The notes beneath the pieces were generated by a model. It searched no databases. It was not told where the DNA came from and saw only the letters and a program-made list of their open reading frames with translations. A DNA stretch of 64,000 bases from Thalassomonas sp. RHCl1. Its GTDB lineage: Bacteria; Pseudomonadota; Gammaproteobacteria; Enterobacterales; Alteromonadaceae. This document shows, one piece after another, positions 33,716 through 42,575 of this stretch (the stretch's first letter is position 1; each line of letters starts with the position of its first letter). A program made the translations under genes and the position numbers. The DNA is taken from the NCBI RefSeq assembly GCF_947387555.1, contig NZ_CANDNZ010000017.1, positions 62,001 through 126,000 on the forward strand, written 5' to 3'.

Positions 33716-34576
33716 ATGAGCCAAAAAAACCAGCCGCTTACGGCGAACAGTAACCCTCAAAGTCAGGGCATGTTTTATCAAACCTCCCGGGTCTTGCCCT
33801 ATGTCACCATGCGCAGGGCGACACGCTCGGCTGCCTGTTACCACACCCATTCCCATGACGAATTTTCATTCGGCGTGATCGATAACGGCATGGCCGACTA
33901 CCACAATATGCGCCATAAAGGCCAGATCGGTGCAGGTACAAGCGTCACCATGAATCCCGGGGATGCCCATTCCTGTAATCCGAGCAAGGGAGACTGGTGT
34001 TACCGCATGTTATTTGTCGACAGTGACTGGGTCGCCACTTTGCAGCAAGAAGCCATGAATACCCGGGGACAGGACTACCTGGCTTTTGACAAGATGTATC
34101 AGACCGACAGCGCCAGCTACCAGGAATTTAACCGGCTTTTTAACAGCTTGCAGCAAGATACCAATCCCCTGACACTAGAAAGCCAGTTAATAGAATACCT
34201 GTTGCCGCGTTTTACTCCGGGCTCCGGTGTCACGGACAAGCCGGCAACACGGGATATTTACCGCCTTAATCAGGTGAAAGAACTGATCATGGACCAGCTG
34301 GAAACGAACCTTTCTCTGGATGAGTTTGTCGCCTGCGCCGGATTAAGCCGCTACCACCTTATCCGCAGTTTTAAACAGCTTTACGGCCAGAGCCCCCATG
34401 CCTTCCAGTTGGATCAAAGGATCAGCAAAGCCAAAAAGCTGCTGGCGCAAGGTAAGAGTATTGTCGAAACCGCAGGTAAACTCGGCTTTGCCGATCAAAG
34501 CCACTTTCACCGCCACTTCCAAAAACGCATCGCCCTGACCCCGAAGCAATACCAAAACCTGTTCAAGCACAGCTAA
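33716..34576 (+). CDS. AraC-family transcription regulator (286 aa)
   Basis: N-terminal cupin-like sensor domain (residues about 25-110, with HTHSHDEFSFGVID and MNPGDAHSCNP), then a C-terminal double helix-turn-helix from about residue 190: LSLDEFVACAGLSRYHLIRSFKQ and ETAGKLGFADQSHFHRHFQK. This is the arrangement seen in AraC proteins that sense small metabolites and control adjoining LysE-type exporters. Ends six bases from the convergent TPR gene. Confidence 0.92.
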   Translation: MSQKNQPLTANSNPQSQGMFYQTSRVLPYVTMRRATRSAACYHTHSHDEFSFGVIDNGMADYHNMRHKGQIGAGTSVTMNPGDAHSCNPSKGDWCYRMLFVDSDWVATLQQEAMNTRGQDYLAFDKMYQTDSASYQEFNRLFNSLQQDTNPLTLESQLIEYLLPRFTPGSGVTDKPATRDIYRLNQVKELIMDQLETNLSLDEFVACAGLSRYHLIRSFKQLYGQSPHAFQLDQRISKAKKLLAQGKSIVETAGKLGFADQSHFHRHFQKRIALTPKQYQNLFKHS

Positions 34577-34582
34577 GGCAAG

Positions 34583-36457
34583 TTAACGCAATTGCTCGAT
34601 CAATATTTTAAACAGGCTGACAGCGCGCTGGCACTGCATCTGCTGGGCAAGCTGATAACCCGGTCTGAGATAATGCAGGGAATTTTCCCGAGTATGGGCG
34701 GATAAATTAATCAAACCGTTTTCCAGCTCATTTTTCCCCAGGGCGTAATAGCAACGGAACAGCCAGCATAACTGGTTATTAAGTTCAAAATGGCTTTTGG
34801 CGGTTAATAAGCATTCCCTGGCGCTGAAATGCTTACCCTTAAGCAGGTAATAGCGGCCATAGATATATAAACGCAGTGCCTGGTGATATTCTTCTCCCGC
34901 CGACTGCATGTGGTACTCAAAGGCGGTTTTGCGGTTTTCCGTCAACTCTTCGCTGATATCATAACATTTCTCTATGATCAGCATCGCCTTATACAGGATC
35001 CCCAGGGTTTTATCTTCAACACAATCGGCAGGCAGACTCTCCAGCGAGCTGTTAAAAAACATGCCCGCCTCCTCAAAGTTCCCCTGCACCATCGCCAGAT
35101 AACCCAGTCTGCGCCGTAATTTCGCTTCATCTTTACGGCAATTTAAATTCATACAGATCTGCAAGCCGGTGCGGTAATTCTGCTCCGACAGCTGAAAATC
35201 CCCAGTGATAAAATAACTGTTGCCTAAACTGCGCAGCGCCTGGGCCTTGCTGAGGTTGTTGGGATATCTTTCTATCGCTTTACTGTAATACTGCCGGGCC
35301 AGGGTATGGTTATTGGCGGTTAATTTCAGGTTGCCCCGGCTATAATCGACATGGGCCAGCCCAGAGCTTACTCCCATCTTTTTATAAAGCTTATAAGCCT
35401 TTTCCAGCGCCTCTTCCGCCTCATCAAGCTTCATGGTCTGGATCAGCGACTGACCCAGCAGCAAATAGGCATTGGCCTGTTCAAATTTACTTTCAATAAA
35501 GGTAAAAAAAACATTCGCCGTTTGCAGCTCCCCCAAGGCGGTCGAGACTTTATGCCGGTCCAGATCCAGCAGGGCATAATTAAAGATGGTGCTGGCCAAA
35601 CCGCGTAAATTACTGTCATTTTTGAAAATATCGTAAGCTTGATCAAACTCATATTGGGCTCTGTCCGTTAATCCCTGGGCCAGATATATGCCGCCTATGC
35701 CCAACCTGACCTGGGCCTGGCCGAAAGAGTCTTTGGCTTCAACATACTCGCCGTAGGCCTGGTTATAATAGGACAAGGCATCCTGCAGGTGTCCGGCCAC
35801 GTAAGAAATACGCGCCAGCCCCTTATAAGTCCCGGCAACCCCCAGGCGCTCGTCCAGCTGTTCAAAAACCTGCCTTGCCTGGTTAAATTCCTGTAAGGCA
35901 GCTTCATCATCCCCCTGAACATGGTGGATAAAAGCCGAGGCGGACGTCGCCGAGGCATGGCAAATTTTGCTTTTCTCATCCGTGCCCGAGGTCAGCTCCC
36001 GGGAATGACGGTAATGCTCCAGCGCATGGCTGAACTCTCCCCGGTTCTGGCAATCATGGCCGGCATCCAGATAAGCCTGGGCGCACACCAGCTTGTCATC
36101 ATGCTCATGCTCAAAAACCACCGCCGCTTCATCTAGATAAACTTCTACTTTATCAATCACTTTCTGATACATACTCTTGGCTTCGGTAAACTGCCCCTTT
36201 AACCTAAAGCCCCTGGCCTGATTAAGCACAGAGCAAATTTCTTTGTTAAAAATCGACTCCTGCTGTTTCTTTGGCAATAAGTACAGCACACTGAGCCGTA
36301 TCCGCTTGAATAAAGGGGCGGTCAGGCTTTTTATCACGGGCTGGATGCGTTTTTGGCTGAGTAAAATAACAACAAGGGCAACAGCCAATAAAATTAAGGT
36401 GATCTCTGTGGTATTAAGCAGGAATACGGTCTGAAAGAGGTTAGCAATAAAGTCCAT
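34583..36457 (-). CDS. Membrane-anchored TPR-repeat protein (624 aa)
   Basis: Residues about 12-32 (TTEITLILLAVALVVILLSQ) form one membrane helix; the remainder is cytoplasmic and made of tandem tetratricopeptide repeats, visible as recurring A..Y...G / A..YY..A patterns (ALSYYNQAYGEY, ARQYYSKAIERYP, SEQNYRTGLQI). No enzymatic domain. The start at 36457 is chosen because AGGGA lies about eight bases before it; the frame stays open to 36523 without a better start. Promoter DNA is shared with nirB, divergent. Function unknown; a scaffold role is a guess. Confidence 0.75.
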   Translation of the reverse strand: MDFIANLFQTVFLLNTTEITLILLAVALVVILLSQKRIQPVIKSLTAPLFKRIRLSVLYLLPKKQQESIFNKEICSVLNQARGFRLKGQFTEAKSMYQKVIDKVEVYLDEAAVVFEHEHDDKLVCAQAYLDAGHDCQNRGEFSHALEHYRHSRELTSGTDEKSKICHASATSASAFIHHVQGDDEAALQEFNQARQVFEQLDERLGVAGTYKGLARISYVAGHLQDALSYYNQAYGEYVEAKDSFGQAQVRLGIGGIYLAQGLTDRAQYEFDQAYDIFKNDSNLRGLASTIFNYALLDLDRHKVSTALGELQTANVFFTFIESKFEQANAYLLLGQSLIQTMKLDEAEEALEKAYKLYKKMGVSSGLAHVDYSRGNLKLTANNHTLARQYYSKAIERYPNNLSKAQALRSLGNSYFITGDFQLSEQNYRTGLQICMNLNCRKDEAKLRRRLGYLAMVQGNFEEAGMFFNSSLESLPADCVEDKTLGILYKAMLIIEKCYDISEELTENRKTAFEYHMQSAGEEYHQALRLYIYGRYYLLKGKHFSARECLLTAKSHFELNNQLCWLFRCYYALGKNELENGLINLSAHTRENSLHYLRPGYQLAQQMQCQRAVSLFKILIEQLR

Positions 36458-36555
36458 GTTACCCGTCCCTAGGTTTGCTCGTGTTATTAAATGTAGAAGA
36501 CCCTTGCTATAAATCAATAACAAAGTATCAAGCTTTCATAAATTTGCGTAAATAT

Positions 36556-36572
36556 TGCACTTCCCTAGTGCA
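36556..36572. promoter_or_regulatory. NtrC-type binding site upstream of nirB
   Basis: TGCACTTCCCTAGTGCA has perfect TGCACT / AGTGCA dyad symmetry and the exact 17-bp NtrC layout. A second half-site (AGGTGCA) lies at 36588-36594. The full site is 86 bp upstream of the -24 element. Confidence 0.8.
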
Positions 36573-36657
36573 TGGCTTTGTTCACTAAGGTGCAAACTGC
36601 CGGTTCCAAACCTCAAAAAACCAAGTAAGCAACTGATATTTAACGCCTTTACCTCTA

Positions 36658-36672
36658 TGGCACTTTGTTTGC
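36658..36672 (+). promoter_or_regulatory. Sigma-54 promoter of the nirBD-nasA-cobA operon
   Basis: TGGCACTTTGTTTGC matches the consensus TGGCAC-N5-TTGC exactly with GG-N10-GC spacing. Transcription should start near 36684, giving a leader of about 97 bases before the nirB ATG. Confidence 0.88.
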
Positions 36673-36707
36673 TCTTTGTTAACCAGAAAAAAACGGTATT
36701 TCATTTA

Positions 36708-36726
36708 TAAAGCAGTTAGTGCTTTA
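36708..36726 (+). promoter_or_regulatory. Leader stem-loop of the nirB transcript
   Basis: TAAAGCA and TGCTTTA pair perfectly around a GTTAG loop about 25 bases after the predicted transcription start. Nitrate-assimilation leaders are often controlled by ANTAR antitermination proteins that read small hairpins, but no second typical hexaloop or terminator T-run is clear here. Confidence 0.4.
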
Positions 36727-36780
36727 TCTGATGCGCGAAATGCTAGCCGCACACAGTATATAGATAGAGGGTTGTTCCAG

Positions 36781-39375
36781 ATGAACACAAGTGTAGTCAC
36801 TTCCAAAAAGCAAAGCTCAGCAAAGCAGAAAATTGTTGTCATAGGTAATGGCATGGTGGGTCATCACTTTGTTGAACAGCTCTGCCTCTCGGCTAAGGCG
36901 CAAGACTACGATATTACCGTGTTGTCGGCGGAATCCCGCCTCGCCTACGACCGGGTGCATTTATCCAGTTATTTTTCCGGTAAAAGCGCAGAAGATCTCG
37001 CGCTGACCACCCCAGAGGCATACCATGAACTGGGCGTAACCTTTGAACTTGACGCCAAAGTGGTTGCATTAAATAAAAGCGACAAAACCGTCACCACAGC
37101 CCAGGGCAAAAGCTTTAGCTATGACAAACTGATCCTGGCCACAGGCTCTTATCCTTTCGTGCCGCCGATCGAAGGCAATGACAGGCAGCATTGCCTGGTG
37201 TACCGCACCATAGAAGATTTAGCCGCCATCGAACACTCCGCCCGCCAGGGTAAAGTCGGCGTTGTCGTCGGCGGCGGCCTGCTCGGGCTGGAAGCGGCAA
37301 ATGCCATCAAACAACTGGGACTGGAAACCCATGTGGTGGAATTTGCCCCGCAATTAATGGGGGTGCAGTTAGACAAGTCCGGCGGGCAGCTGCTGAGATC
37401 TATGATCGAAGCGCTCGGCGTCAAGGTGCATACCGAAAAAGCCACTAACATCATTACCCATGGTCAGGATTGCAACCACAGGATGGAGTTCGCCGACGGC
37501 AGTCACCTGGAAACCGATTTGATCTTGTTTTCCGCCGGCATCCGTCCCTACGACAACCTGGCCAGGGAGTTTGATCTCGCCCTGGGTGAGCGCGGCGGCA
37601 TAGTGGTGGATAACCATTGCCTGACCTCAGATAAAGATATTTACGCCATCGGCGAATGCGCCCTGTGGAATAACTTTATTTTTGGCCTGGTAGCCCCGGG
37701 ATACCAGATGGCTAAAGTCGCCGCCGCCCATATCCAGGGCGAAGACAAGCAGTTTACCGGGGCAGACATGAGCACCAAGTTAAAGCTGATGGGGGTCGAT
37801 GTCGGCTCTATCGGCGATGCCCACGGCAAAACCCCTCAGGCCAGATGTTATACCTATGAAAACCAGGTGGCGCAAACCTATAAAAAAATTGTCGTCAGTC
37901 CCGACGGCAAACACCTGCTCGGCGCCGTGCTGGTGGGGGATACCGAGGATTATGATACCTTATTGCAATATGCCCTCAACGGCATTGAATTACCCGAGAT
38001 GCCGGAAAGCCTGATCCTGCCAAGCCTGCAGGGAGAAAAACCTGCACTGGGGGCCGAGAGCCTGCCGGATACCGCCACCATCTGCTCCTGCCACAATGTC
38101 ACCAAGGGCGATATCATCTCTGCCATAGACAACGGCAACACCGAGCTTAAACAGCTCACGTCCTGCACCAAGGCCAGCACCGGCTGCGGCGGCTGCAGCG
38201 CACTACTGAAAAATGTCTTTGAAGCCGAGCTCGGCAAACGCGGCGTGGAAGTGAAAAAAGATCTCTGCCAGCATTTTGCCTATAACCGCACCGAATTATT
38301 CCACATTATCAAAGCCGAGCAGATCAAAACCTTCGAGCAGCTGATCAGTAAACATGGCCAGGGGCTCGGCTGTGAAATTTGTAAGCCGACGGTGGCCTCT
38401 ATCCTGGCATCAACCTGGAACGATTATATCCTGGAGGACGCCCATATACCGCTGCAGGATACCAATGATATCTTTCTCGGCAATATGCAAAAGGACGGTA
38501 CTTATTCCGTCGTGCCCAGGATCCCGGGAGGAGAGATCACCCCGGATAAACTGATCGTGATCGGCGAAGTGGCCAAGCAATATAATTTATACACCAAGAT
38601 CACCGGCGGCCAGCGCATCGATTTATTCGGCGCCCGGGTCGAGCAACTGCCGGATATCTGGAAGCGATTAATCGACGCCGGCATGGAAACCGGTCACGCC
38701 TACGGCAAATCCCTGCGCACGGTCAAATCCTGTGTCGGCGACACCTGGTGCCGTTACGGGGTTCAGGACAGCATGTCGATGGCAATATTTCTTGAAGAAA
38801 GATACAAGGGCCTGCGCTCCCCCCATAAGCTTAAATTCGCCGTGTCCGGCTGTACCCGGGAATGCGCCGAGGCACAAAGCAAAGATATCGGGGTGATCGC
38901 CACCGAACACGGCTGGAACCTCTATGTCAGCGGCAATGGCGGCATGAAACCAAGACATGCCGATCTCTTTGCCACGGATTTGGACGATAAAACCTTAGTG
39001 CAATATATCGACCGCTACCTGATGTTTTATATCCGCATGGCGGACCGGTTGCAGCGTACCTCGGTCTGGCTGGAAAACCTCGAAGGGGGCCTGGAGTATG
39101 CCAAATCTGTGGTTATCGACGACCATCTCGGCATCAATGATGAACTCGAAGCGCAAATGCAAGCCATAGTCGCCAGCTACCAGTGCGAATGGAAAACCAC
39201 CATAAATAATCCGGAAAAAGTGAAACGTTTCCGTCAATTTGTCAATTCCGGCAAAAGTGACAGCAATGTCCAGTTTGTCACCGAGCGGGCGCAAATCAGG
39301 CCGGCCCGTGAGGAAGAAAAGCACAGGGGGGAACGGATCCCGACCCTGGATATCACCCAAAACAGGCCTGTATAA
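36781..39375 (+). CDS. nirB: NAD(P)H nitrite reductase large subunit NirB (864 aa)
   Basis: Reduces nitrite to ammonium with NirD, in the cytoplasm. Order of domains: FAD/NAD(P) pyridine nucleotide-disulfide reductase module (KIVVIGNGMVGHHFVE at 18-33, VVVGGGLLGLEAANA), a BFD-type [2Fe-2S] domain (CSCHNVTKGDI and TGCGGC), and a sulfite/nitrite reductase C-terminal half with siroheme and [4Fe-4S] ligands (SCVGDTWCRYG, SGCTRECAEAQ). Length is close to E. coli NirB (847). The frame opens 35 codons earlier, but the ATG at 36781 has GAGGG upstream and gives the usual N-terminus. Under a sigma-54 promoter with an NtrC-type site. Confidence 0.96.
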   Translation: MNTSVVTSKKQSSAKQKIVVIGNGMVGHHFVEQLCLSAKAQDYDITVLSAESRLAYDRVHLSSYFSGKSAEDLALTTPEAYHELGVTFELDAKVVALNKSDKTVTTAQGKSFSYDKLILATGSYPFVPPIEGNDRQHCLVYRTIEDLAAIEHSARQGKVGVVVGGGLLGLEAANAIKQLGLETHVVEFAPQLMGVQLDKSGGQLLRSMIEALGVKVHTEKATNIITHGQDCNHRMEFADGSHLETDLILFSAGIRPYDNLAREFDLALGERGGIVVDNHCLTSDKDIYAIGECALWNNFIFGLVAPGYQMAKVAAAHIQGEDKQFTGADMSTKLKLMGVDVGSIGDAHGKTPQARCYTYENQVAQTYKKIVVSPDGKHLLGAVLVGDTEDYDTLLQYALNGIELPEMPESLILPSLQGEKPALGAESLPDTATICSCHNVTKGDIISAIDNGNTELKQLTSCTKASTGCGGCSALLKNVFEAELGKRGVEVKKDLCQHFAYNRTELFHIIKAEQIKTFEQLISKHGQGLGCEICKPTVASILASTWNDYILEDAHIPLQDTNDIFLGNMQKDGTYSVVPRIPGGEITPDKLIVIGEVAKQYNLYTKITGGQRIDLFGARVEQLPDIWKRLIDAGMETGHAYGKSLRTVKSCVGDTWCRYGVQDSMSMAIFLEERYKGLRSPHKLKFAVSGCTRECAEAQSKDIGVIATEHGWNLYVSGNGGMKPRHADLFATDLDDKTLVQYIDRYLMFYIRMADRLQRTSVWLENLEGGLEYAKSVVIDDHLGINDELEAQMQAIVASYQCEWKTTINNPEKVKRFRQFVNSGKSDSNVQFVTERAQIRPAREEEKHRGERIPTLDITQNRPV

Positions 39376-39386
39376 GAGGAAAAACC

Positions 39387-39722
39387 ATGGCTAATAACAA
39401 AAACTGGCACACCGTCTGCCATAAACAAGATTTGATCACCGACGCCGGCATATGCGCCTTAGTCAACCAGGATGAGCAGGTGGCCATTTTTTTCATCAAT
39501 AACGAGCAGGTATATTCTATCGCCAACTGGGATCCCATAGGCAGGGCCAACGTGCTCTCCCGCGGCATTACCGGTGACGAGCAGGGGGAGGTTTTTGTTG
39601 CTTCCCCCTTATACAAACAAAGGTATTCATTAACGAGCGGCCACTGCCTGGATGACGATGCCATCACAGTGCGCCACTACCCCACCCGGATTGAAAACGA
39701 ACAGGTACAGATATTGGCGTAA
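39387..39722 (+). CDS. nirD: Nitrite reductase small subunit NirD (111 aa)
   Basis: Rieske-like fold without the cluster ligands, as in assimilatory NirD: WHTVCHKQDLI at the start, EQVAIFFINNEQVYSIANWDPIGRANVLSRGI, then SPLYKQRYSLTSGHCLDD. It lies 11 bp after nirB with RBS AGAGGAAAA, and is needed for NirB activity. Confidence 0.94.
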   Translation: MANNKNWHTVCHKQDLITDAGICALVNQDEQVAIFFINNEQVYSIANWDPIGRANVLSRGITGDEQGEVFVASPLYKQRYSLTSGHCLDDDAITVRHYPTRIENEQVQILA

Positions 39723-39782
39723 CAGGATTGGCGTTAGATTGATCACAAGGCATTTCACCCGTTATCAGCAGTAGAGGTTAAG

Positions 39783-42575
39783 ATGAGTGAGTTAATTAAA
39801 CATAAACAAAGCAGTGAAAGTAAGTGTGTACAAACTAGTTGCCCCTATTGCGGCGTCGGTTGCGGCGTTGATATCACAGTCGAGCAGGGCAAGGCGGTTA
39901 AACTGGGCGGCACACCGGAACACCCGGCCAATTTCGGTCGTTTATGTGTAAAAGGAACCAACTTACTGGCCACCAATCACCACCAGGGACGGCTATTGCA
40001 CCCGGTCGTTGACGGCAAGCAAACCAGCTGGCAAAAGGCCATAGCAACCGTGGCCGCCAGGTTCAGCCAAATCATCGAAGAACATGGCCCGGATGCGGTG
40101 GCTTTTTACGGCTCCGGCCAGCTGTTAACGGAAGATTATTATGTTGCCAACAAACTGATGAAGGGCTATATCGGCAGCGCTAATATAGATACCAATTCGC
40201 GTTTATGCATGTCGTCTGCGGTATCCGGCTATAAACGCGCCTTTGGCGAAGATCTGGTGCCCTGCAGTTATCAGGATCTGGAAAATACCGATCTGATCCT
40301 GTTAACCGGCTCCAATGCCGCCTGGACCCATCCGGTGCTGTTCCAGCGCATGGAAAAAGCCAAAGCCGTCAATCCGAAGCTGCAAATTTTTGCCATAGAT
40401 CCCAGGCGCACCGCCAGCGCCGAACTGGCCGACATTCACCTGCCGCTCAAACCCGGCACAGATGCCGCCTTATTTAACGGCTTGTTAAATTTCCTCGCCG
40501 ATAACCGGGGACTGGATCAGCAATACATAGACAAGTACACCAATAATTTTTCCGCCTGTCTTGATCAGGCCAGGCAATGGACCCTGGCAAAAACCGCTGA
40601 CTATTGTGAGCTCAGCGAAAGCGCATTAAAGCGTTTATACCAGGCGTTTTTAAGGAGCAAACGGGTGATCAATTTTTTCTCCCAGGGCATCAACCAGTCC
40701 AGCTCCGGCGCCGATAAATGTAATGCCATCATCAATTGCCACCTCGCCAGCGGTAAAATCGGCAAACCCGGCTGCGGTCCTTTTTCCATTACCGGCCAGC
40801 CCAATGCCATGGGCGGCCGGGAGGTCGGCGGTCTGTCAAACCTGCTGGCGGCCCATATGGATATCGACAACCCCGAACACAGAGCGCTGGTACAAAACTT
40901 CTGGCAATCCCCGACCATCGCCAGCGCCCCCGGATATAAGGCGACCGATTTATTCGATAAGATCAACGAGGGCAAGGTCAAAGCCGTGTGGATCATGGCC
41001 ACCAACCCCGCCGTCAGCCTGCCCGACCGGGCCAAAGTCGAGCGGGCCTTAGCCAACTGTGACTTTGTTGTGGTATCCGATTGCGTCGCCAGCAACGATA
41101 CCCTGGCCTTTGCCGAGGTCAAGTTACCCGCCAGCAGCTGGTCGGAGAAAAACGGTACCGTCACCAACTCAGAGCGCAGGATCTCACGCCAGCGGGGGTT
41201 ATTAACGCCGCCGGGTGAAGCCCTCGATGACTGGCAAATCATCAGCCGGGTGGCAAAAGCCATGGGGTTTGATCAGGGCTTTAACTACTCGGGACCGGCA
41301 GAAATATTTGACGAACATGCCAGGCTCACCGCCTGCAACAACAACGGCGACCGGGCGCTGGACTTATCCGGGCTGACCGGACTGACAACGGATGAATACG
41401 ACCGGCTAAGACCCGTCCAGTGGCCGGTGAATGCCAAATACCCTCAGGGCTGTGCCCGGATACTGGCGGACGGCAGTTTCTTTACCGACAACCGTAAGGC
41501 CAATTTTATCGCCGTCTCTCCGGCCAAACCCAAGCTGGCCTGCTCTGCCGATTATCCTTTTAGCTTAACCAGCGGCCGCTTGCGGGATCAATGGCATACC
41601 ATGACACGTACCGGCAAGGCGAATATCCTGGCGGAACATACTAAGGCGCCGGAAGTCACCCTTAACCCTGCAGACGCTCAATCTCTGGGGGTGAGTGATG
41701 GAGAGATGGTCAAGGTAAGCAATGAAACCGGCGCGGTTTTTTTGCAGGCAAAACTCTCGGACGATGTTGATGTCAAACAATTATTTGTTCCTATCCACTG
41801 GAACCGGGAATTTGCCTCATCCGCTACCGCCAATCAATTATTCGCCGCCATTGTCGACCCGGTTTCCGGGCAGCCGGAATTCAAACAGGCGCCGGTACAA
41901 GTGGAAAAAACCGCGATTAAACAATATGCGCTGATTTACAGCCCTTTGTCCCTGAAAAATTTCACTGCCGGTTTACCCGGCCATTGCCATTGGATACAGC
42001 ATCAGGGCGTACAAGGGCCTGTCTATCACTGTTATTTCGAGCAGGAAGTCACGGATTTAGCCGGGCAGCTGAAACAGCAGATCAGCCGGACCATCGAGGA
42101 CAGCGCTTCACAGGCTTCCCAGGCAGGCAACAGCTGGCTAAGCCACCAAAATGAGCACACTCACCAGCTTATTGCCTTGGCAGAGCAAGGTTTTAACGCC
42201 TTTGTCTTTATCAGTGATAAACCAATCAAATTAAATGACAGCTGGCTCAACGAGCTGCTGGAAAGTAAAGAAACCGATGCCGGGCAAATTAATGCCCTGC
42301 TGCTGGCCAAAGCCCCGAAAAACAAGGGGCGGAAAATCTGCTCCTGTTTCAGTGTGTATGAGCAGGATATCCTTGCCGCCATCGAAAACGACGGCATCAG
42401 CAGTGTCGATGCCTTAGGCGCCACGCTGAAATGCGGCACCAACTGCGGCTCCTGCAAAACCGAACTCAGCAGTCTGCTCCGGGAGCATCAGGCCAGGGAA
42501 CCAGAGAGCGAAAAACAGCAGGCGTTAGTACACACCTTCATCCCGTCGGATGAACCCGAAGAGGTTATTACATGA
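39783..42575 (+). CDS. nasA: Assimilatory nitrate reductase catalytic subunit (930 aa)
   Basis: Reduces nitrate to nitrite in the cytoplasm. N-terminal [4Fe-4S] motif SCPYCGVGCGVDI (residues about 19-31) followed by FGRLCVKG; molybdopterin-guanine-dinucleotide domains with NSRLCMSSAVSGYKRAFGEDLVP, GQPNAMGGREVGG and the C-terminal SGRLRDQWHTMTRTGK dinucleotide-binding block. The last 70 residues add a BFD-like [2Fe-2S] domain (CSCFSVYEQDI, CGTNCGSCKTEL), which is typical of the bacterial NasA/NasC group that takes electrons from a flavoprotein. No signal peptide. Stop overlaps cobA as ATGA. Confidence 0.95.
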   Translation: MSELIKHKQSSESKCVQTSCPYCGVGCGVDITVEQGKAVKLGGTPEHPANFGRLCVKGTNLLATNHHQGRLLHPVVDGKQTSWQKAIATVAARFSQIIEEHGPDAVAFYGSGQLLTEDYYVANKLMKGYIGSANIDTNSRLCMSSAVSGYKRAFGEDLVPCSYQDLENTDLILLTGSNAAWTHPVLFQRMEKAKAVNPKLQIFAIDPRRTASAELADIHLPLKPGTDAALFNGLLNFLADNRGLDQQYIDKYTNNFSACLDQARQWTLAKTADYCELSESALKRLYQAFLRSKRVINFFSQGINQSSSGADKCNAIINCHLASGKIGKPGCGPFSITGQPNAMGGREVGGLSNLLAAHMDIDNPEHRALVQNFWQSPTIASAPGYKATDLFDKINEGKVKAVWIMATNPAVSLPDRAKVERALANCDFVVVSDCVASNDTLAFAEVKLPASSWSEKNGTVTNSERRISRQRGLLTPPGEALDDWQIISRVAKAMGFDQGFNYSGPAEIFDEHARLTACNNNGDRALDLSGLTGLTTDEYDRLRPVQWPVNAKYPQGCARILADGSFFTDNRKANFIAVSPAKPKLACSADYPFSLTSGRLRDQWHTMTRTGKANILAEHTKAPEVTLNPADAQSLGVSDGEMVKVSNETGAVFLQAKLSDDVDVKQLFVPIHWNREFASSATANQLFAAIVDPVSGQPEFKQAPVQVEKTAIKQYALIYSPLSLKNFTAGLPGHCHWIQHQGVQGPVYHCYFEQEVTDLAGQLKQQISRTIEDSASQASQAGNSWLSHQNEHTHQLIALAEQGFNAFVFISDKPIKLNDSWLNELLESKETDAGQINALLLAKAPKNKGRKICSCFSVYEQDILAAIENDGISSVDALGATLKCGTNCGSCKTELSSLLREHQAREPESEKQQALVHTFIPSDEPEEVIT

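Noticed and set aside
36676-36780. 35-codon N-terminal extension of NirB
   Set aside because: It would start within a few bases of the sigma-54 -12 element, before the predicted transcription start, so it cannot be translated from that promoter.
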